In this document: one piece after another, positions 51,173-59,954 of the stretch | Position numbering within the stretch: position 1 is the first letter of the stretch | Layout: every line of letters starts with the position of its first letter | From: a bacterium | Lineage (GTDB): Bacteria > Zixibacteria > MSB-5A5 > CAIYYT01 | DNA length: 64,000 bases | Assembly (NCBI GenBank): GCA_016708315.1 | Contig: JADJGC010000014.1 | Span: forward strand, 1 to 64,000 | Direction: 5' to 3' | Translations under genes and position numbers: made by a program | The notes under the pieces: generated by a model | Database searches by the model: none | The model's input: the letters and a program-made list of their open reading frames with translations, nothing else | What the model was told of the DNA's origin: nothing

Positions 51173-52537
51173 TTAGTCCTTAACGATACTATACTTCTTA
51201 ACCTTACGCCACAGCGTCGTGCGCCCGATACCGAGCTTTCCGGCTGTAATCGAGTAGTTCCAACGATTCTCCTTCAGACTGCGGACAATGTGCTCGCGCG
51301 CCATGTCTTGCAGCGAAGTCGTGTCAAGTTGCGCAGCAGCTCTCGAGTCGGTTGTCTCGTCGCGGTTTGGCATCGGCTTCATTAGGAAGAGATTGTCGAC
51401 ATCAATGATCTCTGAGATCGAGAGCGCAACCGCCCGCTTGACTGTGTTCTCAAGTTCGCGGACATTCCCCGGCCACTCGTGCATCATCAGCTTTTCACAC
51501 GCAGCTACCGAGAAACGCTTCATTGGCTTGTTGAAGTGAGTGCAGTACTTCGACAGGAAGTGCTGTGCCAATGGAACAATATCCTCTCTCCGGTCGCCTA
51601 GTGAAGGCACATGCAGAGAGATGACATTGAGTCGGTAGTACAGGTCCTCGCGGAATCGGTTGCGAGCCACCATCTGTTCCAGATTCTTGTTTGTTGCCGC
51701 GATAACGCGCACATTCGTCTTGAATGTCTCGTTGGAGCCAACCGGACGAATCTCTTCTTCCTGAAGCACACGCAGGAGCTTCGCCTGCAACGACGCTGAG
51801 GTATCACCTACCTCATCGAGGAAGATCGTTCCGCCTGAAGCTTCCTCAAACAGGCCCTTCTTGTTGGCTGTCGCTGAGGTGAACGCTCCTTTGACGTGTC
51901 CGAACAACTCTGATTCCAGCAGCAGTTCCGGCATCGCCGAACAATTGATGGCGACGAACTTGCCCTCACGCCGCTGTGAGTTGTTGTGAATTGCCTTTGC
52001 GATCAGTTCCTTGCCGGTTCCTGAATCTCCTGTGATCAAGACATTGATTTCCTGCGGGGCAATCTGCTTGACAACATCGATGATCCCGCGAATCGCGCTC
52101 GAACCGCCGATGATGTTATCGAAATTGAATGAGTCCGCAAATGCGCGCTTCAGATGACGCAGTTCGGTCTTCATGCTCTTCTGGCTGAGCGCTTTGTCTA
52201 CGGTCAGCAGCATTTCCGTGTCGCTGAACGGCTTCGTCATATAGTCAAACGCACCGGCACGCATCGCTTCAACCGCCGTATCGATCGTGCTGAAACCAGT
52301 CAGCATGATTACTTCGCTGTCGGGTGATACTGTCTTGGCAGTTCGGATAATCTCGGTGCCCAATCCGTCGGTAAGACGAAGATCAGTAATGACAAGGTCA
52401 AAGAGACGTTTATCGAGAATCTCCTTGGCGCTAGCGGCCTGAAACGCGCAGTCAACTTCGTGACCGTGGCGCGTGAGCAGGTTTTTTAACGCACCGCAAA
52501 CATTGCGGTCATCGTCAACAATGAGAATGGAAGACAT
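51173..52537 (-). CDS. NtrC-family sigma-54-dependent response regulator
   Basis: The 454-residue protein has a receiver domain (phospho-accepting D52 in VITDLRL), an AAA+ domain with GDSGTGKE and the sigma-54-contacting GAFTSA loop, and a C-terminal Fis-type HTH (YSITAGKLGIGRTTLWRKVKKY). It would activate RpoN promoters when phosphorylated. It overlaps the kinase gene by 1 bp, so they form a pair. Confidence 0.96.
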   Translation of the reverse strand: MSSILIVDDDRNVCGALKNLLTRHGHEVDCAFQAASAKEILDKRLFDLVITDLRLTDGLGTEIIRTAKTVSPDSEVIMLTGFSTIDTAVEAMRAGAFDYMTKPFSDTEMLLTVDKALSQKSMKTELRHLKRAFADSFNFDNIIGGSSAIRGIIDVVKQIAPQEINVLITGDSGTGKELIAKAIHNNSQRREGKFVAINCSAMPELLLESELFGHVKGAFTSATANKKGLFEEASGGTIFLDEVGDTSASLQAKLLRVLQEEEIRPVGSNETFKTNVRVIAATNKNLEQMVARNRFREDLYYRLNVISLHVPSLGDRREDIVPLAQHFLSKYCTHFNKPMKRFSVAACEKLMMHEWPGNVRELENTVKRAVALSISEIIDVDNLFLMKPMPNRDETTDSRAAAQLDTTSLQDMAREHIVRSLKENRWNYSITAGKLGIGRTTLWRKVKKYSIVKD

Positions 52538-53592
52538 TAGGGGTTCCTTTCGGTATGCAAATTAGTCTGATCTTCAGTCTGTATGGGAATCGTCACGACC
52601 ACCGTTGTGCGATCATCGGCATGAGTGATTTGAAGTGTCCCGCGCAGAGCGTCGACATATCGGCGCACAATGCTCAATCCCAGTCCGACGTGGCCTGGCT
52701 TGTTCGAGACAAATGGTTTGTTTTGCAGTACATCATTCGAATCAAGCGCGCTTTGCTCAGCGTTATCGATTGTAATAATCAACTGCCCACTATCAATGTG
52801 CCAATTCAACGAAGGATTGCTCTGCGGCGATACTTCAGCCGCATTCGACGCAAGTTCGACGATGATTCGCCCGAGCATTTCGTAGTCGGTATTGCCTTGA
52901 ATTGGTTTCGTGGTATTGTCGCAAGCGACGCGATAACCACATGTGCTCTCCAGCCGTTCAAGATTCAGTCTGATCAACTGGCCAATATTTGTCTTTTGAT
53001 TGCGGACATTCATTGGCCCGAAAGCGTACACAAATCGATCAATCAGTACCCGCTGCTCCAGTGCCGCTCGCGAAACAAGCTCAGCAAGCTGCAACTGATC
53101 CGCGGTTGCAGTATGGTCAAGTGTGTCTTGTAGTTGCTCGCCTGCTGACATGATCGCAGCCAGGTAGTTCCGGAGCTTATGCGCCATAGACGAAGCAACT
53201 TCCGTGGGGAATGTCGCACTTGCTCTGTTGCTGGTTGGATTGCCATTGCTGCGCGATTTCAGCGTAATACCGGATCTTGGTTCTTGCGACTTGGCATTGC
53301 TCAAAGCCGCCATATCGCCCAGTACAGTCTCCAGTGATCGTGTCACTACTTCGCGAGACTCTTCCGAGAGCCGGTCGTTACCAAATCGCAATTGCAGAGG
53401 CATTGCTCCTTCATCGCCGGTGAGCAACTCTGCATCGACTACTCGCAAGAGCCCGCCGATTCGCCGATCGACAAACTGGCATATCTCTTCTGGAGCATGA
53501 CTCTCCACCAAAGTTTGCATCAACTTCGTCATAGTCTTTTCGGAGTAGCTGTTATCCATTATTCGATTCGTGTGGGCTGTCGACGTACTCAA
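52537..53592 (-). CDS. Sensor histidine kinase partner of the NtrC-type regulator
   Basis: The 351-residue protein lacks membrane helices. It has an H box SSMAHKLRNYLAAIM (likely H138) and an HATPase domain with NAAEVSPQ and GHVGLGLSIVRRYVDALRG. The N-terminal ~110 residues show no known sensor domain. TTG at 53592 with AGGAAG upstream is the preferred start; ATG at 53559 is an alternative. It is coupled to the regulator gene. Confidence 0.9.
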   Translation of the reverse strand: MSTSTAHTNRIMDNSYSEKTMTKLMQTLVESHAPEEICQFVDRRIGGLLRVVDAELLTGDEGAMPLQLRFGNDRLSEESREVVTRSLETVLGDMAALSNAKSQEPRSGITLKSRSNGNPTSNRASATFPTEVASSMAHKLRNYLAAIMSAGEQLQDTLDHTATADQLQLAELVSRAALEQRVLIDRFVYAFGPMNVRNQKTNIGQLIRLNLERLESTCGYRVACDNTTKPIQGNTDYEMLGRIIVELASNAAEVSPQSNPSLNWHIDSGQLIITIDNAEQSALDSNDVLQNKPFVSNKPGHVGLGLSIVRRYVDALRGTLQITHADDRTTVVVTIPIQTEDQTNLHTERNP

Positions 53593-53911
53593 TTCTGCAC
53601 TTCCTGTATCATTCCGGTTTCATCCATGAACTTCGTTTCAATAGTTTTCATATCGGAACAGGAGAACATTCCTTGAGCCGGTTTTTTGAGAATTTCTTTA
53701 GCTAACTCTTATGTGCGGGTGAATTTGTGCGCCGAAGCTCTCGTTGCAGACTGAATCTTCGTTTCAGGCGTAAATCCGGTAAACTTGTTTCAGGTTGACA
53801 CTGTTTCTTTAGCCATCAGAAGTTTGTAGATGAATCGGATACAAACGAAAAGCGCGGCAACCTTTGCGATCGCCGCGCTTTCACGCTTTGGTATCTATAA
53901 GAGGGACCTAA
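53593..53911. other. Intergenic region upstream of the two-component operon
   Basis: Holds the PpiD terminator and four copies of GTTTCA on the plus strand (53617, 53635, 53761, 53787; TGAAAC in the direction of the kinase gene). These might be regulator-binding or ECF -35 elements. No gene is seen. Confidence 0.45.
53845..53881 (-). terminator. Terminator of the ppiD-like gene
   Basis: AAAGCGCGGC and GCCGCGCTTT form a perfect 10-bp stem; on the minus strand it is followed by TTCGTTT. Confidence 0.75.
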
Positions 53912-55735
53912 CTACAAAGTCTCTCCAAACAAGTCTTTGCGGTAGTCCTCAATCTTCGCTTCCTGAATGAGCTTGCTGAACCACTTGTCCCAGTGAGCGC
54001 TCTGGGCCGTTTGGAGTGCGCGACTGCGCAGCGTGTCCTTCTGGGCGGCAAATCCGTCCAGTGTCGCCGCAGCACGTGCCTTAAATTCCATCACCGCCGC
54101 ACCGTTTTGCGTCAAGATCGGCTGTGAAAAGCGCTTCGCTTCGGAAAGCCCGAATGCTGCTCCAATAAACGCTGGATCATTGCCCATACCCGGCAAACGT
54201 CCAGCGCGGGAGAACATGCCCGATTCCGATACCGTCACGCCTGCTCCCTTGGCAGCATCAGCCAAAGTCTGTCCAGCCATGACTGAATTGTATACCCGCA
54301 TTGCGGCATCATAAGCAAGACCGCGTTGATTTTCATTCAGCAGGTTTCTTTGAATGATCGGATAAACCTCTGCAAGCGGAGCCACACCGGCTTTCGCCTC
54401 GCGAACCTTGTGGAGCACATAAAATGCATCTGGACGATCAATCACATTTGAGAAGGAACCGTCGCCGGATTCGAGCAAGAACTTTTCCAAGTCGGCGTCC
54501 TTGCCCAATCCCATAATTGTTCCGCCTGGAGCGAATTTGCGTTCTGAGTCTGAAGTAAGTCCATACTCGCTAACCTTGGCAGCAAGATTTGAAGAGCTGG
54601 CTTCCGACTTGAACTTTGATATTTTTGCCTGAAGTGCATCCAAAGTCTCTTGAGAAGCTTCCGCCTTCAGGAGAATATGCGACGCCTCGACTTCTTCGAG
54701 TTCATTCGTTTTGCGGAAACCGGTGCGATAGATGATGTGGTATCCAAATCGCGTCTTGACCGGCGTAGAAACTTGCCCATCTGACATTGCAAATACTGCT
54801 GAGTCAAACTCTGATACCATTGCTCCCTTGGCGAAGAAACCGAGTGATCCGCCGCGACCCTTGCCGGACGGATCCTGAGTGAACTCGTTTGCCAAAGTCG
54901 CGAAATCCGCTCCGCCGTCAAGCTGCGCCTTGATACTGTTTGCCTGCTCGATTATTGAGCCTTCATCCGCCGTCGATGCTTGTTTGACAGCCTTTATGAC
55001 CGTGTAATACGCCTGTTCCGGCTGCATGAACTCATCTTGGTGTGAGTCATAGTATGATTTCACTTGTGCGGAGTCGATGTCCACAGCCTGTAGCACGAAT
55101 TTGCTGTACGGTACTAGTGCGTAGTCTACTTGGATTCGTTCGTTCTCGCGCAAATACTGGTCCTGAAGATCGTTGTCCGACACGCGAACCATCGAGGTGA
55201 TGTATTCCTGCAATTTGAATGTCACAAGGCGCGGACGGACCATCGTCTCTACCTGACGCCAGAAGTCCTTCAATTGCGGATCAGTCATCCCTTGGAGATA
55301 CTTGTTGTAGTCAAATCGACCTTCGGTGACGAATGGCTCCAAGTTCTGAACTTCGGCCGGTGGATAACGGCGAAGGAAATCGACCAGCTCAGCATCCGTA
55401 AGCTGAATGCCCAAGCGTTCGATTTCTTCCTGCTGGATGTATCCGTTAACGAATTCGTTCCAAGCCTGGCGGCGAGCCGCACGATAATCGGACTCGGTAA
55501 ATTCCTTATCGGGATCTTGCTGGCGCTGATTCTCAATGTACTGGTCAGCAGCCATGCCAAAGTTGGAAAGGGGAATATCGCGACCGTTAACGCTTCCAAC
55601 GACATTTGACGGTGCCCCGCTTCCGCCACTTCCACCCGTAATATCCATGCCCCAGGCAAAGACAATCGTGCCCACAAATGCGACGACCAATATCCAAATG
55701 ATAACCTTGGTGTTATCGCGCAATACTTGCATCAT
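53912..55735 (-). CDS. ppiD: PpiD/SurA-type membrane-anchored peptidyl-prolyl isomerase
   Basis: The 607-residue protein has one N-terminal membrane helix (about 10-30, VIIWILVVAFVGTIVFAWGM), a SurA_N-like helical domain (about 35-200), and one parvulin/rotamase domain with GGSLGFFAKGAMVSEFDSAVFAM and FGYHIIY, then ASHILLKAEAS and a C-terminal helical region. This is PpiD-like periplasmic foldase architecture. Confidence 0.9.
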   Translation of the reverse strand: MMQVLRDNTKVIIWILVVAFVGTIVFAWGMDITGGSGGSGAPSNVVGSVNGRDIPLSNFGMAADQYIENQRQQDPDKEFTESDYRAARRQAWNEFVNGYIQQEEIERLGIQLTDAELVDFLRRYPPAEVQNLEPFVTEGRFDYNKYLQGMTDPQLKDFWRQVETMVRPRLVTFKLQEYITSMVRVSDNDLQDQYLRENERIQVDYALVPYSKFVLQAVDIDSAQVKSYYDSHQDEFMQPEQAYYTVIKAVKQASTADEGSIIEQANSIKAQLDGGADFATLANEFTQDPSGKGRGGSLGFFAKGAMVSEFDSAVFAMSDGQVSTPVKTRFGYHIIYRTGFRKTNELEEVEASHILLKAEASQETLDALQAKISKFKSEASSSNLAAKVSEYGLTSDSERKFAPGGTIMGLGKDADLEKFLLESGDGSFSNVIDRPDAFYVLHKVREAKAGVAPLAEVYPIIQRNLLNENQRGLAYDAAMRVYNSVMAGQTLADAAKGAGVTVSESGMFSRAGRLPGMGNDPAFIGAAFGLSEAKRFSQPILTQNGAAVMEFKARAAATLDGFAAQKDTLRSRALQTAQSAHWDKWFSKLIQEAKIEDYRKDLFGETL

Positions 55736-55836
55736 AATTGAGTCATTCCTCCAAAAGAATTAGCTATAAACTTATAAAATATATCAATATGGCCGGTTCC
55801 AGCAAGGGGAATCTTGGCTCATCAGTCTGTTTTCGC

Positions 55837-55853
55837 TTCAGGCCGAGCCTGAA
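55837..55853. promoter_or_regulatory. Perfect dyad TTCAGGC-N3-GCCTGAA
   Basis: A 7-bp perfect inverted repeat with spacer CGA, about 100 bp upstream of the ppiD-like start. It shares TTCAGG with GTTTCAGG sequences upstream of the two-component operon. It may be a regulator site. Confidence 0.35.
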
Positions 55854-55945
55854 ACATGTTGATTCCCTTTGATTTCTATCGGCAATCGGCAGGATCTCTA
55901 AAATCGATACAGAATTCAGGCAGTCCCGGGGACATGAGTCTCCGG

Positions 55946-56251
55946 TTATGGCGTTTCCAGCCAGCCGTCGGTCGGATGGGTCGAGGACGGCTTGTGCGCC
56001 TGTCCCTTCCAAATCTTTGTGTTATCCGAGCCGTGCTGGTGAATCACATACCCGCAATCCGGCTGGCTGCAGACCCAATTCGTTGAATTGGTCATCAACA
56101 GCGGCAGTAACTTGCCCCGCGCACACACCGGGCAGGCAATCGGTTCAAACATCGTCAATATCTCCCATTGTAGAAGATTATTATGTTGTCGGGCTGCAGC
56201 AGCGGCTGCCGCCGCTCCGGAAGAAGCCGCTGCTGATCCACCATCACTCAT
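55946..56251 (-). CDS. Small zinc-ribbon protein with Ala-rich N-terminus
   Basis: The 101-residue protein has an Ala-rich N-terminus (about 7-20) and then a zinc-ribbon-like CPVCARGKLLPL...WVCSQPDCGYV. It starts 5 bp downstream of the S9 peptidase gene on the same strand. A shorter form could start at the Met of MFEPIACP. The function is unknown. Confidence 0.6.
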   Translation of the reverse strand: MSDGGSAAASSGAAAAAAAARQHNNLLQWEILTMFEPIACPVCARGKLLPLLMTNSTNWVCSQPDCGYVIHQHGSDNTKIWKGQAHKPSSTHPTDGWLETP

Positions 56252-56256
56252 TAGTG

Positions 56257-58254
56257 TTATCTCTTCTTACCCTTTAGGTAACGATCAAACCACTTCAAGA
56301 ACCATTCGAGCCGCGCCAACCGGCGATCTGGTCGACCGCACCGGGATAACCCGTGAGGCTCGTCCGGGAAACGCACAAATTCGACCGTGCGACCAAGCAT
56401 CTTCAACGAAATGAACAACTGCTCGGCCTGCTCGATCGGACAACGCAAATCCTGCTCGGAATGTGAAATCAGAAGCGGAGTCCTTATATTCTTCACATAA
56501 GTCAACGGTGACATTTTGCGCCACGACTCATGGTTGCTGTATGGTGTTCCGAATATCTCTCTCGGCATGTGGAATCCAATATCGGAGGAACCGAACATCG
56601 ACTCGAGATTGACTACCGAACGCTGCGTGATCGCCGCTGCAAATCTATTGGTGTGACCGACAATCCAGTTTGTCATATAGCCGCCATAGCTGCCGCCTGT
56701 AACACCCATTTTCTTGCGGTCGATATATGGTTTCTTCTCCATGAAGTCCGAAAATGCCATGCAATCGTCATAGTCCACAGTGCCCCAACCATTGGTGATC
56801 GTGTCTGCGTGTTTTTCGCCGTAACCTTGTCCACCGCGCGGATTGCTGAAGTACACGACGTAGCCGCCGGCTGCCATCAATTGCATTTCGTGGAAGAATG
56901 TATTGCCATACTGCACGCGAGGTCCGCCGTGAATCTGCAGCACAGAGGGATACTTCCGGTTCTGCTTGAAATCCGGAGGTCTCATGATCCAGCCATGAAC
57001 CGGGTAATTTCCTGTACTCTTGAAAATCACCTCTTCCGGCTTCGACAACATCACTTCGTCCGTCAACCACTTGCCAAATGCCGTGAGCTTCTCCTGCTTG
57101 GCTCCGCGCTTGTTCAGACTGTAGTTGTAAACTTCAGCCGGTTGAACATGATGAGATATCACCAAGCCAATCTTTGTGCACTTGCCATTGAGCGATGAAC
57201 CCATGATGTGCTGCTTTCCAGTCAGCACCGGTTCAAGATTCCGACCGCTGGCTGAAACACGGTAAAGATTTGTCGCACCGGCGTCCGAGACGACAAAGTA
57301 GATCCAGCGATTGTCCGGTGTCCAATGAAGCAATCCCGAAGAATGTGCTTCAACTGTGTCGGAGATCGTCTCATCGACGCACATCCGGTCGAGCTTCTTG
57401 GTAAGATCAACTGCCTTGCCGCCGCGAATCGGAACCTTCCAAATGTGGTAATTTGTCACACCCCAGGAATCGTTCGGATTGTCATGACCGATATAGGCTA
57501 TCCACTTGCCGTCCGGCGAGTATTTCAACGCCGCAATCGGACCCTTGGGCGTCTCGATCAACCGCGCTTTGCCTCCACCAGCAGGCATCACAAAAATGTC
57601 AATCAGATCGGCGTCAAGGTCGGGGTTCTTTTGTACGTTGGTTAGGTAGGCAATTGATTTCCCGTCCGGCGAAAATACCGGCGAGCTCTTGCTGAATCCG
57701 CCTTTGGTTAACTGCGTTCCGGCGCCGTTTGAAATATCAACGCTCCAGATTTGGCTTTCCTCTTTTGGATAGAACCCGTAGTTGTCCATTTTGTAGAACA
57801 TGCGGGTAACGTGCCGAAACACCGGCGCTTCCTTCTTGCCATCCTTGCTCTTTGGGACTTCGTCGTTTTTCCGGAAAGTGCAGAGAATCTTCTTCGAATC
57901 CGGTGAAAATGACAATTCGCCGTAGCCGCCATCCATATCCGACAACAACCGCGCTTCGCCGCCGTTACGCGGCATGATAAACAGCCCCTTCTTATCGCCT
58001 CTCTTCGAAGTAAACGCCAGCCATTGACCGTCGGGAGAAAACACCGGCAGCGAGTCGGAAACGTCTCCGGTCGTGAATTGCCGAAGGTTTCCGCCATCCG
58101 AGTTTATCATGTAGATATGCGAGAAGTACTTCTTCCGGTCCTCGGCAATCGTCCGGACGTTAATAGCGATCTCATTTTCATCGGGCGACATCGCAATACC
58201 GTCGACGAACTTCATCTTGAGCAGATCTTCTGCAGTGATTTTGCGTTTTTTCAT
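56257..58254 (-). CDS. S9 family peptidase (acylaminoacyl-peptidase/DPP-like)
   Basis: Starting at ATG after AAGGAG, the 665-residue protein has an N-terminal beta-propeller of TolB-like repeats (SPDGQWLAFTS, FSPDGKSIAYLT, YSPDGKWIAYIG) and an alpha/beta hydrolase domain with triad S522 (GGSYGGYM), D602 and H634 (EPHGLS). There is no signal peptide, so it is likely cytoplasmic and degrades oligopeptides. It is of the usual length. Confidence 0.94.
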   Translation of the reverse strand: MKKRKITAEDLLKMKFVDGIAMSPDENEIAINVRTIAEDRKKYFSHIYMINSDGGNLRQFTTGDVSDSLPVFSPDGQWLAFTSKRGDKKGLFIMPRNGGEARLLSDMDGGYGELSFSPDSKKILCTFRKNDEVPKSKDGKKEAPVFRHVTRMFYKMDNYGFYPKEESQIWSVDISNGAGTQLTKGGFSKSSPVFSPDGKSIAYLTNVQKNPDLDADLIDIFVMPAGGGKARLIETPKGPIAALKYSPDGKWIAYIGHDNPNDSWGVTNYHIWKVPIRGGKAVDLTKKLDRMCVDETISDTVEAHSSGLLHWTPDNRWIYFVVSDAGATNLYRVSASGRNLEPVLTGKQHIMGSSLNGKCTKIGLVISHHVQPAEVYNYSLNKRGAKQEKLTAFGKWLTDEVMLSKPEEVIFKSTGNYPVHGWIMRPPDFKQNRKYPSVLQIHGGPRVQYGNTFFHEMQLMAAGGYVVYFSNPRGGQGYGEKHADTITNGWGTVDYDDCMAFSDFMEKKPYIDRKKMGVTGGSYGGYMTNWIVGHTNRFAAAITQRSVVNLESMFGSSDIGFHMPREIFGTPYSNHESWRKMSPLTYVKNIRTPLLISHSEQDLRCPIEQAEQLFISLKMLGRTVEFVRFPDEPHGLSRCGRPDRRLARLEWFLKWFDRYLKGKKR

Positions 58255-58790
58255 TGTATCTCCTTGGCGACAGCCCAGTTCCAGCGGGCGATGCGCTATT
58301 GCTGTATACGATACCCAGGCACTAAAGGCAACGGGAATATCGCACATTGGGCACTGTTGGCTTCAAGATTATCCAATTCCTCGTATCCGCCTCACATGAG
58401 CAAAACGCTCAGGTTCGATAATGCCTTCGACTTCCCAGTCTCAACCTTTCAGCCACTACTTCCGGACAGGTGCCCACTCCCCATGGGCATCTTTCCTTTT
58501 GGGGCTCGCTAAATATGACCCAATTTAACAAGATTCTAACCTCAATCTCACCGCATGGAAAGACTGTATCCGCACTATCAAAGGCATTCCAATTCCCCAC
58601 GGGGATCTTACCTTCCCCAACACGCCCGAGTCTACTACGCCTGATCAAATGGGGGCGAGACTCGGGTGTTTCTTTGTCTCACTGGTCCATTTCCAATGGA
58701 TCATGGAACTGCTCTTAACATCTCGGTGTTGTTTCCAGCTCAAATCAAACATTGGACTCTTTCACCCCTTTTGCGTATCATAAGACATCT
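58255..58790. other. Long upstream region of the sigma/CHAT operon
   Basis: No gene is supported. It contains an imperfect 18-nt direct repeat (58481-58498 and 58597-58614; shared core GG-ATCTT-CCTT) and the hairpin at 58625. This may be a regulated leader of the sigma factor gene. Confidence 0.45.
58625..58677 (+). terminator. Hairpin with U-rich tail upstream of the sigma gene
   Basis: CCCGAGTCT (58625-58633) pairs perfectly with AGACTCGGG (58658-58666) and is followed by TGTTTCTTTG. It lies about 125 bp before the sigma factor start, so it could be an attenuator for the operon or the end of an upstream transcript. Confidence 0.5.
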
Positions 58791-59369
58791 ATGCCGAATA
58801 CTGATCCGAAACTATGGCAGCGTGTTCTTGACGGTGACTCGAACGCTTGGGCAGTGATTGTCAAGCGCTACCAGTCGCTGATTTACACAGTTGCCACTCG
58901 CTCCGGACTCTCGCAAGTTGATGCCGCCGACTGCTTTCAACAAACCTGGATCCTGCTCTATAACAATCGCAAGAAACTGCAGGATCCGTCCCGCCTATCT
59001 GCATGGCTGGTTACAACTGCCAAACGCGAAGCCTATCGGATCAAGCGCAGAATCGGTTCCGACCCAGGTGATGATTCCGCTACCGAGCAGGTAGATAAAT
59101 CACTGCTTCAGGACGAGGAACTCCTTGAAGTCGAAAAACAAGCGCAGCTCGAAAGCGCCATTGGACAACTCGAACCGCGCTGTCAAAAGCTCGTTGAAGC
59201 CTTCTTCTTTGCCGACGAGGAGCAATCCTATGAACAGATCGCGAAATCACTTGGTATCGCCTCTAACTCGCTCGGTCCGATTCGTCGCCGCTGTTTGGAG
59301 CGTCTGAAACGAATACTCGAAGAAAATGGGTTCATTGAAGTACGGAATTCATCGCGAGAGTCTCTGTAG
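58791..59369 (+). CDS. ECF-type sigma factor of the CHAT operon
   Basis: The 192-residue protein has region 2 (VIVKRYQSLIYTVATRSGLSQVDAADCFQQTWILLYNNRKKL...LSAWLVTTAKREAYRIKRR) and region 4 (LEPRCQKLVEAFFFADEEQSYEQIAKSLGIASNSLGPIRRRCLERLKRIL). The start is the ATG of MPNTDPKLW; TTG at 58752 is possible. It heads an operon with a zinc-finger protein, a CHAT protease and a subtilase. Confidence 0.88.
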   Translation: MPNTDPKLWQRVLDGDSNAWAVIVKRYQSLIYTVATRSGLSQVDAADCFQQTWILLYNNRKKLQDPSRLSAWLVTTAKREAYRIKRRIGSDPGDDSATEQVDKSLLQDEELLEVEKQAQLESAIGQLEPRCQKLVEAFFFADEEQSYEQIAKSLGIASNSLGPIRRRCLERLKRILEENGFIEVRNSSRESL

Positions 59370-59387
59370 TTTGAAGGAAGATATTCA

Positions 59388-59954
59388 ATGAAGTTACACC
59401 TGACAAGACAACAACTCATAAAAGCGGCACGCGGACAACAAGTTACCGTGTCGGGCCACTTGCAGGAATGCGCCGAATGTCGCGAACTTGTCAGCCTCCT
59501 CTCGAACTATCTCGTCGCCGGCAAACTGCACCTGCCAAATGCACCAACCGGATGGGTCGAACGCGCCATCGAAATTGGGAGCAAATCCCCCCTCAGCGAG
59601 AAGATCAAGTCATTTGTCGCTCGGATTGTTTTTGATTCCTGGGCGATGCCTCAGCCGCTGGGCGTTCGCGGCGAAAGTGTCGAGAGCGACCGCCGAATCC
59701 GATTCGAACACGAAGGTGTCCGATTTGATCTTCGTGTCGAAAAACAGACGAAGGGTTGGGCTTTTGTCGCTCAGATCAAAGGCAACATCGATTCAACGAT
59801 TCACCTCGAAGCCGATAAGAAGAAACTACTACCTGACAGCGCGGGATTATACCAGTGGTCGGGAAGCCGTCCCCCGCGGAAGATTACTCTCCGCTCTGAC
59901 GAATTCGTCATCGAATTGCCGGAGTTGACGTGGAAAAAACCACAATCGAATTAG
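59388..59954 (+). CDS. Soluble zinc-finger (putative anti-sigma) protein
   Basis: The 188-residue protein has an N-terminal HLQECAECRELV motif (HxxxCxxC) of anti-sigma zinc fingers. It has no convincing membrane helix; the C-terminal ~90 residues are beta-rich (IRFEHEGVRFDLRVE, GWAFVAQIKG). It lies 18 bp after the sigma gene and overlaps the CHAT gene by 25 bp, so it probably controls the sigma factor in the cytoplasm. Confidence 0.72.
   Translation: MKLHLTRQQLIKAARGQQVTVSGHLQECAECRELVSLLSNYLVAGKLHLPNAPTGWVERAIEIGSKSPLSEKIKSFVARIVFDSWAMPQPLGVRGESVESDRRIRFEHEGVRFDLRVEKQTKGWAFVAQIKGNIDSTIHLEADKKKLLPDSAGLYQWSGSRPPRKITLRSDEFVIELPELTWKKPQSN

Noticed and set aside
56530..57198. 222-codon plus-strand open frame
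   Set aside because: Antisense to the hydrolase domain of the S9 peptidase, whose catalytic triad is intact.
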